Assembly (NCBI GenBank): GCA_013433145.1
Contig: CM024175.1
Span: 7,610,516-7,674,515, forward strand
Direction: 5' to 3'
Length of the DNA: 64,000 nucleotides
Origin: Ascaris suum
Lineage: Eukaryota > Nematoda > Chromadorea > Rhabditida > Ascarididae
The notes beneath the pieces are model-generated. The model made no database searches. It worked only from the letters and a program-made list of their open reading frames with translations, and was not told the origin of the DNA. The translations under genes and the position numbers were made by a program. Of the stretch, positions 25,901-43,600 are shown piece by piece; within the stretch, counting starts at the first letter, position 1; the number at the start of each line of letters is the position of its first letter.

Positions 25901-28900
25901 TCGAAAAGCTTTCTATCCCATAATAATCGATAATCCGTATTCGTTTATGTATTTGAAGATAATGAGAGATATTAAAATCTGATAGTACTGCAAAAGCGCA
26001 CAGGGTACCATCCGAATCGCGTGTCATTTCACTTGATTTTATGAGGTTGTCGGTGTGAAATTTAAAAAAAAACAACTGATATGCAACGCATGCAATTTTC
26101 TCCACTTACCGATATGTGTAGCTCCTTCCGATTTTAAGGATGGGTAATAAAACTACGGTTTATGTTACATCCTAGAAGGTTCGCTGCTTCAGTCTCGGTG
26201 GTTCTTCACTTGAAAGTACTAGTCGCATAATTTGACAGATACCTCCATATATAGACACTGAGACGACGTTGCTAATCGCATTTTTTCGAAGCGAATTTGC
26301 AAAGTGTATAATAAATGAATAGTTAAAAAAGTACAAGAGCGGTGGGATAGCATTGCGAACTCATTCACTTTGCAAATCGAAATATTCAAGGGATTATCAA
26401 AAATTGAAGATATTTGAGAATGGTGCTTATATAACAAAAGCTCTAGAGAAGAATATACAAAACTTGATATGCACTCATTTAAACATAGATATATTACGAA
26501 TTTAAACGAATAAATGCGGCCGTGTAATCGAAACAATTATGAAGGTAATCGACACCAAATATTAATGCACGGCCTGGGGAAATTTATTCACTCATTACTT
26601 TATTGATAAAGCTAAGCGAAAATATGATGAAATCTTAGCAGTATCGTTGTATATTTCTACTCTCGTGTAATACTGTTAGCCTATTAGGCCTTACGCTTGG
26701 AAAAAGCTTAGATAACGCTTTATAAAATGCAAAAGATTTCTAGTGTTCATCGACGCAGTGATCTATGATCGATGCTAATCAATACGCTTGAATTAGCACC
26801 AGTTCAATGAGAGCGAGAAAATCTCTTCGCGAAATCAGCAGGTCTTATGAGTGCTAGGATGCTTGCTGGAGAAGCCCATCATTGAATTATCATTACGTAA
26901 GGGGGGATGAGGAGAGGGAACTCCTTCTGCATGAATATGCGCACAACAAAGTGATTTGAGCAGTTTTAAATACGTAAACGACAACAATGATCAATCAACA
27001 GAGCTCATAGAAAATTAAAAAATATGAGATAAATACCCTCCCCTTTGCAAATAATTAAAAAAAGGAGTAAGTGCAAAACATAGGGTGTACGACAAAGATG
27101 CAAGGCAGCCAAATCTACGCAACGAATATAGCAATTCGTCAGAAACTCTAATTGCAGTGTTTATTCCATTTAAATGTCGGCAATTGCCAAGCTTACAACT
27201 GCGTGAATCATACACAAAACACATATTAGAAGCAATTCATCGTTAAGCATATCGCCCTATAGCCAGCTAATTCGATGCTAATTATTTCATGTGTATTTAT
27301 AAATTTTTTATTAGTCTATAGTTTCTTTTGACGAGGTGGATGACTTTATACATATGAGATAGTCTGATATTTCCGCTGGAGTGCCTTACTGCATACTGAA
27401 GTCTCATAATGTTTTAATGCGGGTTTAGTTTTAGCATTATTTTATGCATGTGTGTTGCTTCTTTTCCTCGGTCAAAGAAATACGATTTGCGTGGTATATT
27501 TCTGAATTGTTATGAGACAGTCAAAAGTTTTTAAAATCTTTATTTGAAGCCTATTATTGTGATCATTTGAAAATGACAAACGACGAATCAAAGAAATCAG
27601 GTGTAAATTAGATAGATGAGCAGCTAAGTTGAGTGTCCTAAATGAGTGCAAGAATATAATAAAACGAGAAATGAAATCAAGCAATATAGAAAGATATGAA
27701 ATCAAAGCAAAGTAAACATGACGGCGATCGTGTCCAAGTGCCTACTCGTAGCTGCTTTTATCGAGCGTTATCAACTTATGAGAACAATCGTTTTAGTCCT
27801 ATCTCCACCACGACGAGGTCATCAAAGCATCACTTTCTCTAAAATTGTCCTTTTATCGCTTTCTCTCCACTGTAAACTCAAAAAGTCGACAAATATGGTG
27901 ATCGATTCCATAAGGTTATTCACGATCAGTGATATGGTTCAGTGCTCTTTGGTTCATTATTCTAGGTTCATCACTGGAAACTCCTGATTTCCGACAGTAG
28001 TGGATACTGGTTTGCCGATGAAGTCATAAAGGATCTGATGAAAATTTGTTGCATTTCGAGCTGTAATTGTAGCCAGTGTTTAGTGAGGAATAAAGAATGT
28101 TTTCGAAGGTGGAAATCATCAATAAATATTGTTGCTGAAATTGTTTATTGTTGAGGTACTTATCCAGCAAACAGAATAAACAACACTCCAAACATGATAC
28201 TAAACAAAGGAGAAAGTTATATGTGTGATTATGATAACCAAAAGTGACGTCAAATAAACACAAACTCATAGAAATGAGCACAGAAACATTGATCGCCGGA
28301 ACGATATCAGCAAGAGATTGATTCCAAAGTCGGATTATTGGAAAAACGAAAAGAATAATAAACTGAATTTAAGATGGAGACTCTCGAAAACAATTGAAAG
28401 CGATGAGATTTTGATAAATTACTTCGAATGGAATAAGAGAACACTGAAAGGAATTCAATATTCAGAGAAATATCGTTATAAGCGTATAAGGTTTAAGGTT
28501 AGGGCAGCGCCCATATTCAACCGAAGCGTATTCAAATATTAAGAGCAGCGGAAGAGAACGTCATGCCTGCGAAATTAGACAAAGCCGTAGAAGATACAAA
28601 CATAGATGCGTTGAGAGGAGGTCGGAAGCAAGAGAATCATTGAAACGAGAACTAAAGCAAAAAAAAAAAAAAAAAATTGAAGAGATCAAGAGAGAGAGAG
28701 GTCGATTTTGAGGGGTTCTTATCTTCATTGGTAGGCGGATAAAAAAAAATCGGGATTTGCGATATATAATAAATATTTTCCTTAATTATTTGCAAAAAAA
28801 TATAATTTAAAAATAGTTTGTGTAAAACGGATTATTTGTTCATTTAAAAGCACTTCAATTTCCATTAGCTCTTCTTTTCTATGCGCTTTTACACTTTTAT

Positions 28901-29168
28901 TCACAATTTTCTTCACAAATTCGGCAGCTAAGTACAATTACTTCCGTCTATCTATGAACATTTTCGCATTATTCTTGTATTTCCTTCGCGTTAAATCGTG
29001 ATGGATTGTCGCTCTTCTAATGGATGCAAAAGGAAGGGGGGGGGGGGGTCACCGACGCATATCGACTTTAGCAATATGCGATTGCGAATACGACTCTGCG
29101 TTAAAATGAGGGATTTTCTCATTTGCATTAGCGCATTTATTTCTAATATAAATATTTCCTCTCATTGA
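22997..29168. other. long AT-rich stretch without supportable genes
   Basis: Open frames of 60-105 codons on both strands are mostly Phe/Ile/Leu/Ser/Tyr-rich, as expected from translated AT-rich DNA, and none shows a family motif. The most gene-like is minus 26105-25815, which ends in a hydrophobic segment and TAG; it may hold partner exons of the 22829-22996 exon. Poly-A (28661-28676) and a 13-G run (29036-29048) lie near the right end. Confidence 0.45.
29036..29048 (+). repeat. poly-G run (13 G)
   Basis: Thirteen consecutive G residues about 120 bp upstream of the start codon of the membrane-protein gene at 29169. Confidence 0.9.
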
Positions 29169-32100
29169 ATGGAAGGCAAAGTTTGTCGACAACTTGACGA
29201 GTCCATTAATTTGTATTTCGGTGGTGCGGGGTGGTTGGGTCTTACCGTTCTGGCAATGCTATACGGCGTGGTGATCGTCGTCGCATTCATCTACATTGCT
29301 ATACGAGTACATATAAGGGTATGGCTGCATTGTTTTGTTTCAACATTTCCATGATCAGACATATTAGTGGTCATAGTAAATATGCAATCTATATTGCTAT
29401 TAATATCAAAGAGATTGTCTCCATAGGTTACATTATACGCAGTTCCTTAAAAAACGGTAATGAATATTCAATAAATAATTCAGCAGATCAAATGTTCCGT
29501 CAAACATAACCGATTTAAACGGTGATTTCACTCCAGTTCTGAACACACTCTATAATTTCACTTATTCCTGTCAGCATTTATTTGTCGGAAATGAAGTCTG
29601 TTCAGTGATTACGTTTGTGTTCACCGAAACAGTTCAATTATATGTCATAAAATATTCGCCACTACTTATCTAGTGTTTTTTAATGCTTAATTCTTGCACT
29701 GTATATGCTGCTTTTAGTGATCTTTGCTTATTTCATTGTTCATCAATAGACTTTGAGAGATCTTTCCTGAAGAAAGGAAAAGCGCACCACAGGAATCGGC
29801 ACAGTATGGAGTTCTACATCCCTATCAGTTGAATAAATTTTATAATTTAACAAAAGGAGAAAAAAAGTGGCACAATGCTGCCTCTAAATGTGAACTGATC
29901 CGGCTGTTTAATGCACTTCTCTCGTAGGAAATTCGTCTTTTGTGATGCTGCCGATGGAAAACGAAAAACCGATCAGTCTAAGTCACATACGAAATCTTTG
30001 TTGCGTTAAAATGTTCAGAGCTGTTTCCGAGATTTATGGATCAACGTTAAATATCGTAAAGGAAAATGCCACAATTGCATATTACTCATATTCTTGCCTT
30101 CCTTTGTTTCGCAACTGAAGAAACAGACAGACACAGGGATAAATACATCAATAAATACGCACAAATATGCCATTGCTATGATGCGAATCAAGTTTGCAAG
30201 AATGAATTATATGACAATGGCAGTGGCTAGTACAGCAATCTGCATATAAAATTAAATTGAGCAATTCCGCTGATCTTTACAAGTGACTTGAAGCATATGT
30301 GAATAGCTGAGCTCTTGAAAAGGCGTATTTTCAGCTAAAAGAACGTGGCGAAGAGGGTCTTCCGATTGTGGGCGATTTGCTGAATGCATTTTGCGGTACC
30401 AGAGATACAAGCAATGAGATGATTTCCACTCTAACTAAATTTAACAGGTCTTCTATTTGTACAGTTCAAACTTCAGATTGGTACAAACAATGTCAAACTT
30501 GAGACACCGATAAGAAATACGATAATTTATCGGGAAGTGCGTTGAGGGAGGTGGAAAATGATCGATTGATAAGGATAAAAGATTTCTCTTAGTAATATTT
30601 TATAATCCTTCATCATCGAAAGCAAATCAGTGCTAGCTGAATGATAAACTTCGAACGTTTTGTAGCCAACGGCTACGCTATCAGTTAGTCGTATATCTGG
30701 TATTGACCAAATTTCCGTCACACGTCGATCGAGTTTCAAAGATATATATTTAGCAAACTGTATTATATACGAAGTTCTCCCAGGAAGGTGGGGGACGGTT
30801 CTATAGAATTCTGAAAGACCTCCATCTATCGATTATTACCGAACAAAAGTTCTCTCATTACCATAATAAATCCACTTTTGCAAAATTAAAGTGAATTTTG
30901 AAAAGAGAATCGAACAGCATTTGTCTAATGAGTGATGCAATCACTTCCACAACTTCTGCACTTACACTTCAAGCTTATATATAATGGAAGAGGAATAGGC
31001 GTTGCAGAGGTGATATGTTAATAACGTTACCATATTCGAAAACCTCAAAATAGTAACAAATTTAAACTACGAAATAAACTTCAGCCGGTGATGTCATTTT
31101 TTGAGGTAAATAACACATGCAAATTTCTTTCCTTCGTTTTTTTTCGTAGAAGCAGCTTATTCAACTCTTCGTAATTTAATCTCTACTAGGTTATTTCACT
31201 ATCTGAATCAGCTATATAGGACGTTTATAAAGTATAAATATTTATGCATCGTTGAACTTTTATTTATTGTCAATCTGTATTAATAGCTTTGAATATTAAT
31301 TACCTCGATTAGATGCTCCGCAGTCATTAGCAATTGTATGACGTCACAATGAAATCTTCCTGGAGGTGTTTGTAAACATCGTAAAAGCTTTCTTGAGATA
31401 ATAATTGAGTGCTTGAGTTCAACGTTTGAAAAGAAAATATGACGAAGTAAACCGCGCGACGCGCGCTTTTTGCATTCCCCTCACTTCACAAACAATTTGC
31501 CAACAGAAAGGGGAGTAGCAAGATAACGCTTTCATATGTCAGTTAATCCGATCGCTTGCATACTTTTAAAGAACTCGCTTCTCGTAATCCCACTGCATAT
31601 GATAAAATCTGCTCAATGGAAAGCGCACACAAATTCACCTTTAAATGTCGATAGCATTTTTCCTCAAAATTGACGGATCAAGATGAAATATTGGAGAGCA
31701 AAGAAGGAGTGGTCTTATTCAGATTGGTCGACGGCGAACGCTAATAGTACTAAATCTTTTATCTCAAGTTTCATTGGTTGCTGAGTTGCAACGACCAAAC
31801 AGACAAGCGAATGGACACACAGAAATAAATGTGCACAGATATGCCATCATGCGGTGCTGTAAACAAAGTTGCAAAAGCGCACAAAAATGCGCATTGACAG
31901 TTGCGTATTGCTTAAAAAACGCCATACTCCTATACTTTATATTGCAAGAGATGTGTTGCGTTATAGATTGCATTGTAATGCCGACTGAATGTGAATGATT
32001 CAATGTGATATGAATTATTTGAAATGTTCTGGAAATAAATGAGTCATTTGCATTCTATTCAACATGGAAGGCGGCTCCGAGCGGCAACGAGTCATCCTTT

Positions 32101-32956
32101 AGCGCTTTCATTGTTATCGCTTAGCTTGGAATCGTTCAATGCGATTCGAATATCATATAATCTTATATAGAGGCCGTTGGGGTTATGAGGCTCTAAGTAG
32201 GTGGATTAAATTCAGATACAACGAGGAAACATGACAGTTAAAATGAATGAGTTTTATTAAGCAGTAATTCTGTGAAACCTGATTAGTTGTTTTAACAAAA
32301 CTAAATTTTGTTCATTAGTGATACCGATGTTTTCAGTAAAGAAAATATATCACAAATGCCAAATGCGCCAATTTTGATGAATACTGCAGAAGCATCATTT
32401 CCACAAGAAGGACGTCCTCGGAGGATTATTCGAAATTCTACTGAAATGGTTCTTTTTCCACATCTATTTTTGCATCTTTAAATTACAATGGCTAGTCACT
32501 AGCATATCCACAATGGGAGGAGATGATAAACGACGTATAAGATGGCATAAAGTAGCCGTTGGGTATTTCAAACAAATCGTCCGGTTATGACTGTTCGCTT
32601 CGTTGAAAATTTCAAAACCGATCCATCATCACTTTTCTTGATATACTGCTGTGCACAACTCTCACGCATATTGCAGCAACCCTGAGAATCCTACGATAAC
32701 AATAAATTTTTCACAGGTTAGCACTCAAGAAAATTCCTCATTCACGATGAAAGTATTTTTGCGTTAAGATCAAACAATATTTTTCCGATCTTGTCATTGC
32801 AAGCAAGGTTAAAGAAAATTATTTTCGAGCATTTATGCACTCTTCCGTTGTTATCGCCACTTAAAGATTGAGTGCGTTTAGGATTCATCATCAAGTGATA
32901 CCGCAGGGGAGCAGGAAACTACTTCCACGGAAAAAAACACCGATCCGTGTAAGTGA
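29169..32956 (+). CDS. single-pass membrane protein, tandem copy 1 (unrecognised family)
   Basis: Four exons, 29169-29318, 30335-30447, 32337-32448 and 32882-32956, give an exact open frame of 149 residues plus TGA, with intron phases 0, 2 and 0. ATG 29169 opens a short N-terminus ([14 protein letters not shown]), then one membrane helix ([20 protein letters not shown]) ending in the basic RVHIR. The first cytosolic exon carries [13 protein letters not shown], which is conserved in copy 2. The remainder is a Ser/Thr/Glu-rich disordered tail (RNSTEM, then [14 protein letters not shown]). By the positive-inside rule the tail faces the cytosol. I know no named family with this signature. The neighbouring gene at 34906 repeats every exon, which strongly supports the model. 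Function unknown; a small adaptor or regulator at a membrane is possible but only a guess. Confidence 0.8.
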
Positions 32957-36741
<3,785 letters not shown>

Positions 36742-36921
36742 GAGACCTCAGGTGAGTGTACCACTCATGAATATATAATATACAACAGCACCTGACACTA
36801 CTATTTGATTTATAATGTCAGATTTTTGCAAGAAAGTTTTAATTTTTCGTATCAGAATTGCTTCTTGCATTTTTGAGATGAAATTAATGAATTGAACGAT
36901 GGCTCTTGAATGGAAATTACA

Positions 36922-36927
36922 AATAAA
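36922..36927 (+). terminator. candidate poly(A) signal for membrane-protein copy 2
   Basis: AATAAA about 180 bp downstream of the TAG at 36739-36741 on the coding strand. Confidence 0.45.
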
Positions 36928-37138
36928 AATAGAAAATGTTCTTCGTATGCAAGTGTTGAGTAATTCACTTACAAAATATTCACATTATCGATCGTCGTAT
37001 TACTAACAGAAGCGAATAGAAAGGTTTATGTCGATTTTCTTTTCGCGCAATCAACCACACTTCTTAAAAATGATACATAAAACAATCGAGTAAGCTCTAT
37101 TAATGTTGACATCTTATATATTTATAGCGAAGTTTGAT

Positions 37139-37406
37139 GTTCAATCGATCGAACATATTTCACCTACATCGTTGAACCTAAAATGGTGAACAAAATGGCC
37201 AATTTTCTTCTCTTTTTTTCGATTTTCTAGTCACACCTTATACACCTATATGGATACCTCGAAATTACCAACTGGTATGAACAGTTCGCATGATCATATC
37301 AGAGGGAAGGAAGGGATCGGCAATGCTCGATCATCTCAGTCTTACCGCATAGGCTATGGGTGGTGAAGGTGTTCAAATGCCGAACACGATGTTCGATCGA
37401 TTGAAC
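37139..37406. repeat. perfect 18-bp inverted repeat flanking about 230 bp
   Basis: GTTCAATCGATCGAACAT at 37139-37156 is matched by its exact reverse complement at 37389-37406. The core is itself nearly palindromic. The arrangement resembles terminal inverted repeats of a small non-autonomous element, but no target-site duplication is evident. Confidence 0.6.
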
Positions 37407-39314
37407 TGTGCACACTGCATATGTATTTTCGATTTTATCTCCACATCAGTAGACTTCAGGTTGAAACGAAATGCCAAATTTCGGCTCCTTTCACAGACAA
37501 ACACCTAAGAATCGGAAATTCTCCAAACTTTTGGCTGAATCGTATCACCTTGCAACGCTTTCTATTCGATTCAATGCAACAGGACGATGAATAATAACGT
37601 CGTCAATAGCGCACTTAACCATAACAAACGTTTGCGATATCTCTCGTCAAATATAATTCCGCTAGAGAGATATATCATTTGGAGTGTTAATGCGATAGTT
37701 TGTGGCCATATTTCTCTATCATCTGTGATTTTTCAGCAATAAGAGGTAATTGACTACATGGAAGAAGACATCACCTCAACGATGCTTGATTCATTCAGTT
37801 GCGAGCTTATATTAAAGCATCTTTGCAAATAGACTTGAATGAAAAACTTTTCACACTTGAATGTGTGCAGTAAAAAAGAGGAGTGTTGTGAGGCTTCGCT
37901 ATAAATATTTCGTCCACTTTTAATGTAAAACCTTTTATATATCGCATTATCAATTTTTCGTGCACTAAATGATTTCATCTGCTGAGTGCCCAACCTTTGG
38001 GGACCTTTCATTTATGGGTAATAATTATAAGAAATTAAGTAGCTGGGCATCAGTTGCACAGACAATGGAACCACAGCGAATAATTTCCCGGAAATATGGC
38101 ACAGCAGACTGCCAAGGATATGCGGGATGGAGCGGGTGGGGAAGGGGAGAGAACGAAGGGATATGGAAAACTTGTATTGCATTCTTATAGCTCAGCGATC
38201 ACTTTTTGATGTCCTTCAAGGCGGATTAAACGTGGATACTTTTGGTTGTTAGGTCGATGAAACACTTGAACGGTGTGTGAATAGGAGGGGTGAATTCCAT
38301 ATTGGCTTAATAATAGAGGAGAAAGTTTCTTCAACAGAATTTACGAAATCTTTAAGAACCTTCTTTAAAATTAGTCTCAAGCAGCTAGCACAAAATTTAT
38401 GCTGTAATTAGCGGAGAACTTCAGCAGACGTTAGCGAAGAAACGAGATCGACTATGAAGGTCGACTGTTCAGAGAAAACCGCTCAAAATTTGGTTTTAAT
38501 TAGCAATGCCATATGCAAATTTTATTTAACTTAGCGACATGGAAAGCAGCTTGAATAAGAGATTATGGCATGCGATAATGTATACGTTGAAGATTACAAT
38601 TTGGATCGCAAAAGGTGTCGCCATGATGGGTGACAGTGTCCGATACCGTTCATGATTGCTGGTTTCGCATATGTTAATTTCACTGAATTTAAACGTTCTA
38701 AATATGTTCTTGCTTCTTTTATTAGGAAACCTGTGGACGTTGCACCTGTGAGCACACTTAACTGTGCAACTATTCCCGACGTAATGTACGATTGTTATCT
38801 TCATTTTGCGATTTTTTTTTTCAAATGCAGTAGTCTTAATGCCGCTATGATTAGTCGTTTCTGCGTTTGTGAATGAGATCTACGTTGCGACCTCAGGCCC
38901 TACCTGAGGATACACCTGGCACTCTTGGTTGGTGACTCGCCATGACTTCCTCCACCCTTTTATGCATATTTTGACTATTTCTGAAAAACGCTTTTCTCTA
39001 CTCTCGTTTAGACAGTTTAAAATTGCGTCAAGCTTACTAAGTCGATGAAATTAAATGCGTGAAATCCATTGGGTGTTCAGCACATCTTTTCGGTGATTTG
39101 CAAACCCAAATTGTTGTAGCTAATAAATTTACACCTCACGAGCCTTAGCAAAAAAATGATATTAAATTTGCATATGTAAGCTGATATCGGTCGATTTCGG
39201 CAATAAATGTCTGCCCGCCTGGCGATTTGATGAAGCAGTTGGTTTTATTGGCAAATCGATTAACTGAAGTGATTACGCTATTAATCTAGAATGTGGTCAG
39301 CAATGGAGTGCAAA

Positions 39315-39446
<132 letters not shown>

Positions 39447-39494
39447 GTCTGTCATTTAAAAGCTCACAACGTGATGTTTTGATGTTCATTTAAG

Positions 39495-39665
39495 GGTACG
39501 GTATCTTGGCGAATTGGTGTTTTTTCGTTGCCGCGAGCTATTTCATTGTTTCGAATAGCCGACATTGGTACTCCAAGTTCAGGAAGGTCTCGGATACCAG
39601 TTTCTGTGAGAAGCGGCACAACTTCAGGAGGGAGTATAAGCTGTGTGCGACAGTTATCGAGCTAG
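39495..39665 (+). CDS. candidate exon of an unidentified gene
   Basis: Follows an acceptor (TTCATTTAAG) and ends at CTAG|GTATGTG, a good donor. Two frames are open over the whole 171 bp. Frame 1 reads a Ser/Arg/Gly-rich C-terminus (SWRIGVFSLPRAISLF, then SRIPVSVRSGTTSGGSIS) to a TAG at the exon end. Frame 3 reads a hydrophobic segment (GILANWCFFVAASYFIVS) followed by a basic stretch, and would continue past the donor in phase 1. Frame 1 has the more natural codon mix, frame 3 fits the donor. No family is recognised and no partner exon was found. Confidence 0.4.
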   Translation, partial: GTVSWRIGVFSLPRAISLFRIADIGTPSSGRSRIPVSVRSGTTSGGSISCVRQLSS

Positions 39666-40695
39666 GTATGTGATGGCATAAAAGTTGCCCAGGTTGCATT
39701 GTGGGATGTTGCTGACATTAGCACGTCCTAACTTTTTCTGCTTTGAAAGAAATGTGCTGAAATGTTCGCTTATTCAATGTTTTTGAATACTTTAAAATCG
39801 ATGTTCATATTTAATGTCTGCTATTAGTGCAGGTAACGAGCAATTTCAGCTGGTAAATTTGCATACGGCTATAAAAACGCGTAGATAAGGTATATAAAAA
39901 ACAAAGCATAAGGGGATAAAAGTTCGATGAACTTAAAACCTGACATGTGTTAAATTAAACAGTACTCTGGGACAGGAAATTCCAGGCGAAGGCACGGAAC
40001 GAACGGGTCCTTAGTCCCCACCAGACAAAGGTGGAACCCAAAGCCTGATGTGGCATGACGCCTGCTATTGAATCCCCTATTGTCGTTGCTAATGGTCCAA
40101 GCCGTAACCGGGTCAGATATCCTCGCATGACTAATTGTGTAGCGCTAGTTGCCTGCTGATTTTCATTCAGATCCTAAGGGGCAGCTGCGTTCTAAATCTT
40201 GAGGCTTCAAAGTTTTCACCGGGAAGTAAATTACATTCGAACGCGTCAGAATTTCAGCATATGGAAACTTCATATGCACCTCGTGAGGCTTAAAGGTGGT
40301 GGTGATGGGGGGGGGGGGGGGGGGAGGAATGGGGGAAAGGCGAGATCGTGTTGAACGACACCGCGATGCTCCCTCGTGTCAATCGCAACCAGCTTCAGTG
40401 ATGATTCGTCATCACTGCGTCCTCACTGGGGTTTTCCTTCTATCCCTCATGTCACTATTTTTGGTGCACGTGAAAGAGGTGCAAGTAAGAAAAGTGGAGA
40501 TGACGATGAAGTAAGTGGATGCAAAAGGAGTAGAGGTTAGGAAGTTGAAAGAACAATGAACTGTTAAAGAAGTAACTGAAGCAATTGAAACGACCTATTC
40601 GCCAAAACGAGAGCTGTATGGAATTCCACAGTAATAATCCTAATAGTAGTTATGTCGCAGCTTACGTTATTCGCTGTGTTGATTTTAGAAGAGAC
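39666..40695. other. spacer upstream of mrpl-12
   Basis: Includes 39965-40240, noticeably higher in G+C than its surroundings, and an 18-G run. It should carry the mrpl-12 promoter and 5' UTR. No gene seen. Confidence 0.5.
40307..40324 (+). repeat. poly-G run (18 G)
   Basis: Longest G homopolymer in the window, within a G-rich patch about 390 bp upstream of the mrpl-12 start. Confidence 0.95.
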
Positions 40696-43600
40696 ATGAC
40701 GATCGCTTCTTCGCGAGTAATGTCGAGGTTTTTCACCCGAAATTCTGTGAAACGCCTTCTTCGTGGTCTTCCATATCCGTCTTCGAGGTATTTTTCAGGT
40801 GAGCTTCTGGAACTTGATTATTCGTAATTTGTATTTTCATCAATCTATTATTCTATCTCGCCTCTTATGCTTCACTTGGTAGGTCTTTATTTTATGATGC
40901 AATTAGGCTTAAAGGGGAAGGAGAATGGAGGTTAACATGACGTCTGCAATAAGCTTGCACGGTGACTCCTTTAACAAGAGGATCCCGCTATGCGCAGCCA
41001 ATTTTACGATTGACATTCACTGCCGATCCATCGGCGAGGGAACAAAAGAGTATTTAAAGAAAATTTTGATGTGAAGGCTGTCTCGAAATTCTAACAAACT
41101 TTACTACCAAAAGCGGCCATTTCACCAGTCTTCGGTTACCGGAAGCGGCTGCCATGGTCCATTTGATGAATTACGAGCTTCAATTTTGTTGCATTCATCT
41201 GCGATGGCCTCAGTTGCTGATGTCGAATGTTTTGCTTCAAGCTTCGTCAAGGACTTCGCAGCAAGTGATTTAGGGTGGCGGAAGTCGACTGTTTTGAAAG
41301 ATGCAGTTTAGTTAAAGCTCCGCAAGATTGCTCTTGGCTTCTTCTTCCCTTCGATCTTTTCTTGTGGCTCTGGTTGTAAAAATTTCAGCGAACAAAATTC
41401 TTCAAAACGTGCGCTATATATTTCAAAAAATCTTTGGCTAATTCGACCTGCGACGGCTTATGCAGCGCTGCTGTAAGTTGCAGTAGTCGTAAATTTTAAG
41501 CGGCATTATGATGTCTCATTGAAGTTTGCGGGTCATTTCGCTCGCTGAACGTCACGAGTTAGGTGCTGTAGCTCTCGCTAGTCGAAAATTTTCAAGTATT
41601 GTAGTATTTCATCAATTTTCCTAGAGCCGGCGGCTATGCTAAAAGAAGCCATTATTTTGTTTATTTGTGACATTCACTTAAAACCCCCTCATGTGAAAAG
41701 TTCCATCGCGATCATGCGGGATTTATCTCTAAAGAGAGCATGCTTGATAACTCACAGATATTTTTAACGTGGATGAGAATAACTTCTTTATTTCGATACA
41801 AGCATAAAACTCGTAACTCGTCACGTTTCCGTTGAAATGCTACCCACCCAGGACGAACTGAAGGTTCTAATGACTATTGGATTTTACGGCGCTTTCATTT
41901 TAATATGGCCAGAAATATGAGGAAGGGTGTTCGCCGATTTACAACAACGACCATTGAGCGTCTGCATTTGTTCTGACGCTGATGCTTCTTTATATCCCAC
42001 CACCCCCTCCCAAATAAACTCATCCATGATGTCTATTGTCTTCCGCAACCCTCGCTGAGCCATACGATAAGGTGCCTTATCTACTCGTTTCCGTCTAAAA
42101 GTCCCTCTTTTCCAACGCGCAGCAGTTTTTATCATTGTAATACGTCAATCCCACGTCTCGGTCATGTTGCCGTCGGTGGTTAAAAAGTCGATTGTTCGTT
42201 CATTTTTTCTCGCGTACGAAAGAGGAAACCAAAAATGGTGATAGGATTGGGACAATCTGTATATTTGTGTATGGCATCTTCGTTCTATTGATGCTTGAGG
42301 GTGGCTTTAAATCAGAGCTGGATCCCTAAGATCTCGACGATGAGGTCGCGCAGAGTCGGCGTTAACTTCGAGATCTTTAGAAGCATTATTATTTTTTGCT
42401 CTAAGTAAAGGAAAACTGTTTATCACCGATTTACGCCAAATATTTCTTTCGACATTTCCCAAATTTCGTCTTTCGAGGTTTTCATGTTTTATTTTTTTAA
42501 ATTCTAATTTTATCGTTAATATTATTGCATATTGATTGCTGAGTTGCATACTTGAACATTATTCTCGTCAGCTTCCTTCAAGAATTCTTTTCGTTCTTTT
42601 GTTATGGAAAAATTTCTCCAAGAAAACCTTGATTAGGGAATTGTCCTGCATTTCTTTCTAAGATGTACTTCTAAAGCGCACAACGACTAATCCAGTACCT
42701 TTTTCAGTACCTCTCGAGCATGGAATCTGTACTTAGCTCTCACGACCTCCCACCTGTACTCCCTTCCAACGTTCTCTGTTATCATTCGCCTACGTCTACC
42801 AACAAAAGGTTCCGTGCATTAATTAGTGCAATCAAGCTATAAGTTTTAAAAAAACTGTGACACACTAAGAGAAGTCACTGTTGTGACTGTGTAAACTTTA
42901 CTATGTAGGCGCTATTTGAGATGAAAAAGAAAGGAAAAGGATCAGGGAATAAAGGATTACAATTTATTATTGGTTATTTTACTTCAGCAACAGCGACTGC
43001 GTCATCAACGACAGGCGCACCTGGCTTGCCTCTGGAGAAAGGTGACAAACTCAGCGAACCTTCTGATTCAAGAGTGCCATCTGAGAAGGTGCAACGACTG
43101 GTTGAGGAGATTGTTAGCCTCTCATTGCTGGATGTAGCTGATTTGAATAAGGCACTTAAGAAGCGACTTAATCTGCCAGATGCGCCTATGATGGTGGCCG
43201 CACCCGCAGTTGCTGGATCACCGGCACCTGGTAAGCAAATGCTTTGATAGTTGTATTTTGTTTTGCGTAGCTTAATAGAGGTTTTTTCTTTATTCCTCTA
43301 TGCAATTTTTCATAAAAAAGCCGTTATTGTTTTTCGAAAGCAGATTCATGGGGAATTTCTGATATCAGCTTTTCTCTCTCTCGCCCTAGAGGAAATTTTT
43401 TAATTTTCTTAATGAATTGTTTTAGCTGAAAAATAACTAGGGAAACTTCGTTAAACTGTTCACTACTACCTCGCAGTGCTTCAAATCGATCCTCGAACTT
43501 GGCCACATTTAATTTCATTCTGTCCATTCGCTCCACTAGGCCAGTAGGCTCTTCTCCGTCGTCAAATAGCCCTGATGATGTTAATGATTAGTAGTGAATA

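Noticed and set aside
25815..26105. Minus-strand 96-codon frame ending in a hydrophobic segment
   Set aside because: Gene-like ending but no acceptor that preserves the frame and no homology; kept only as a possibility in the regional note.
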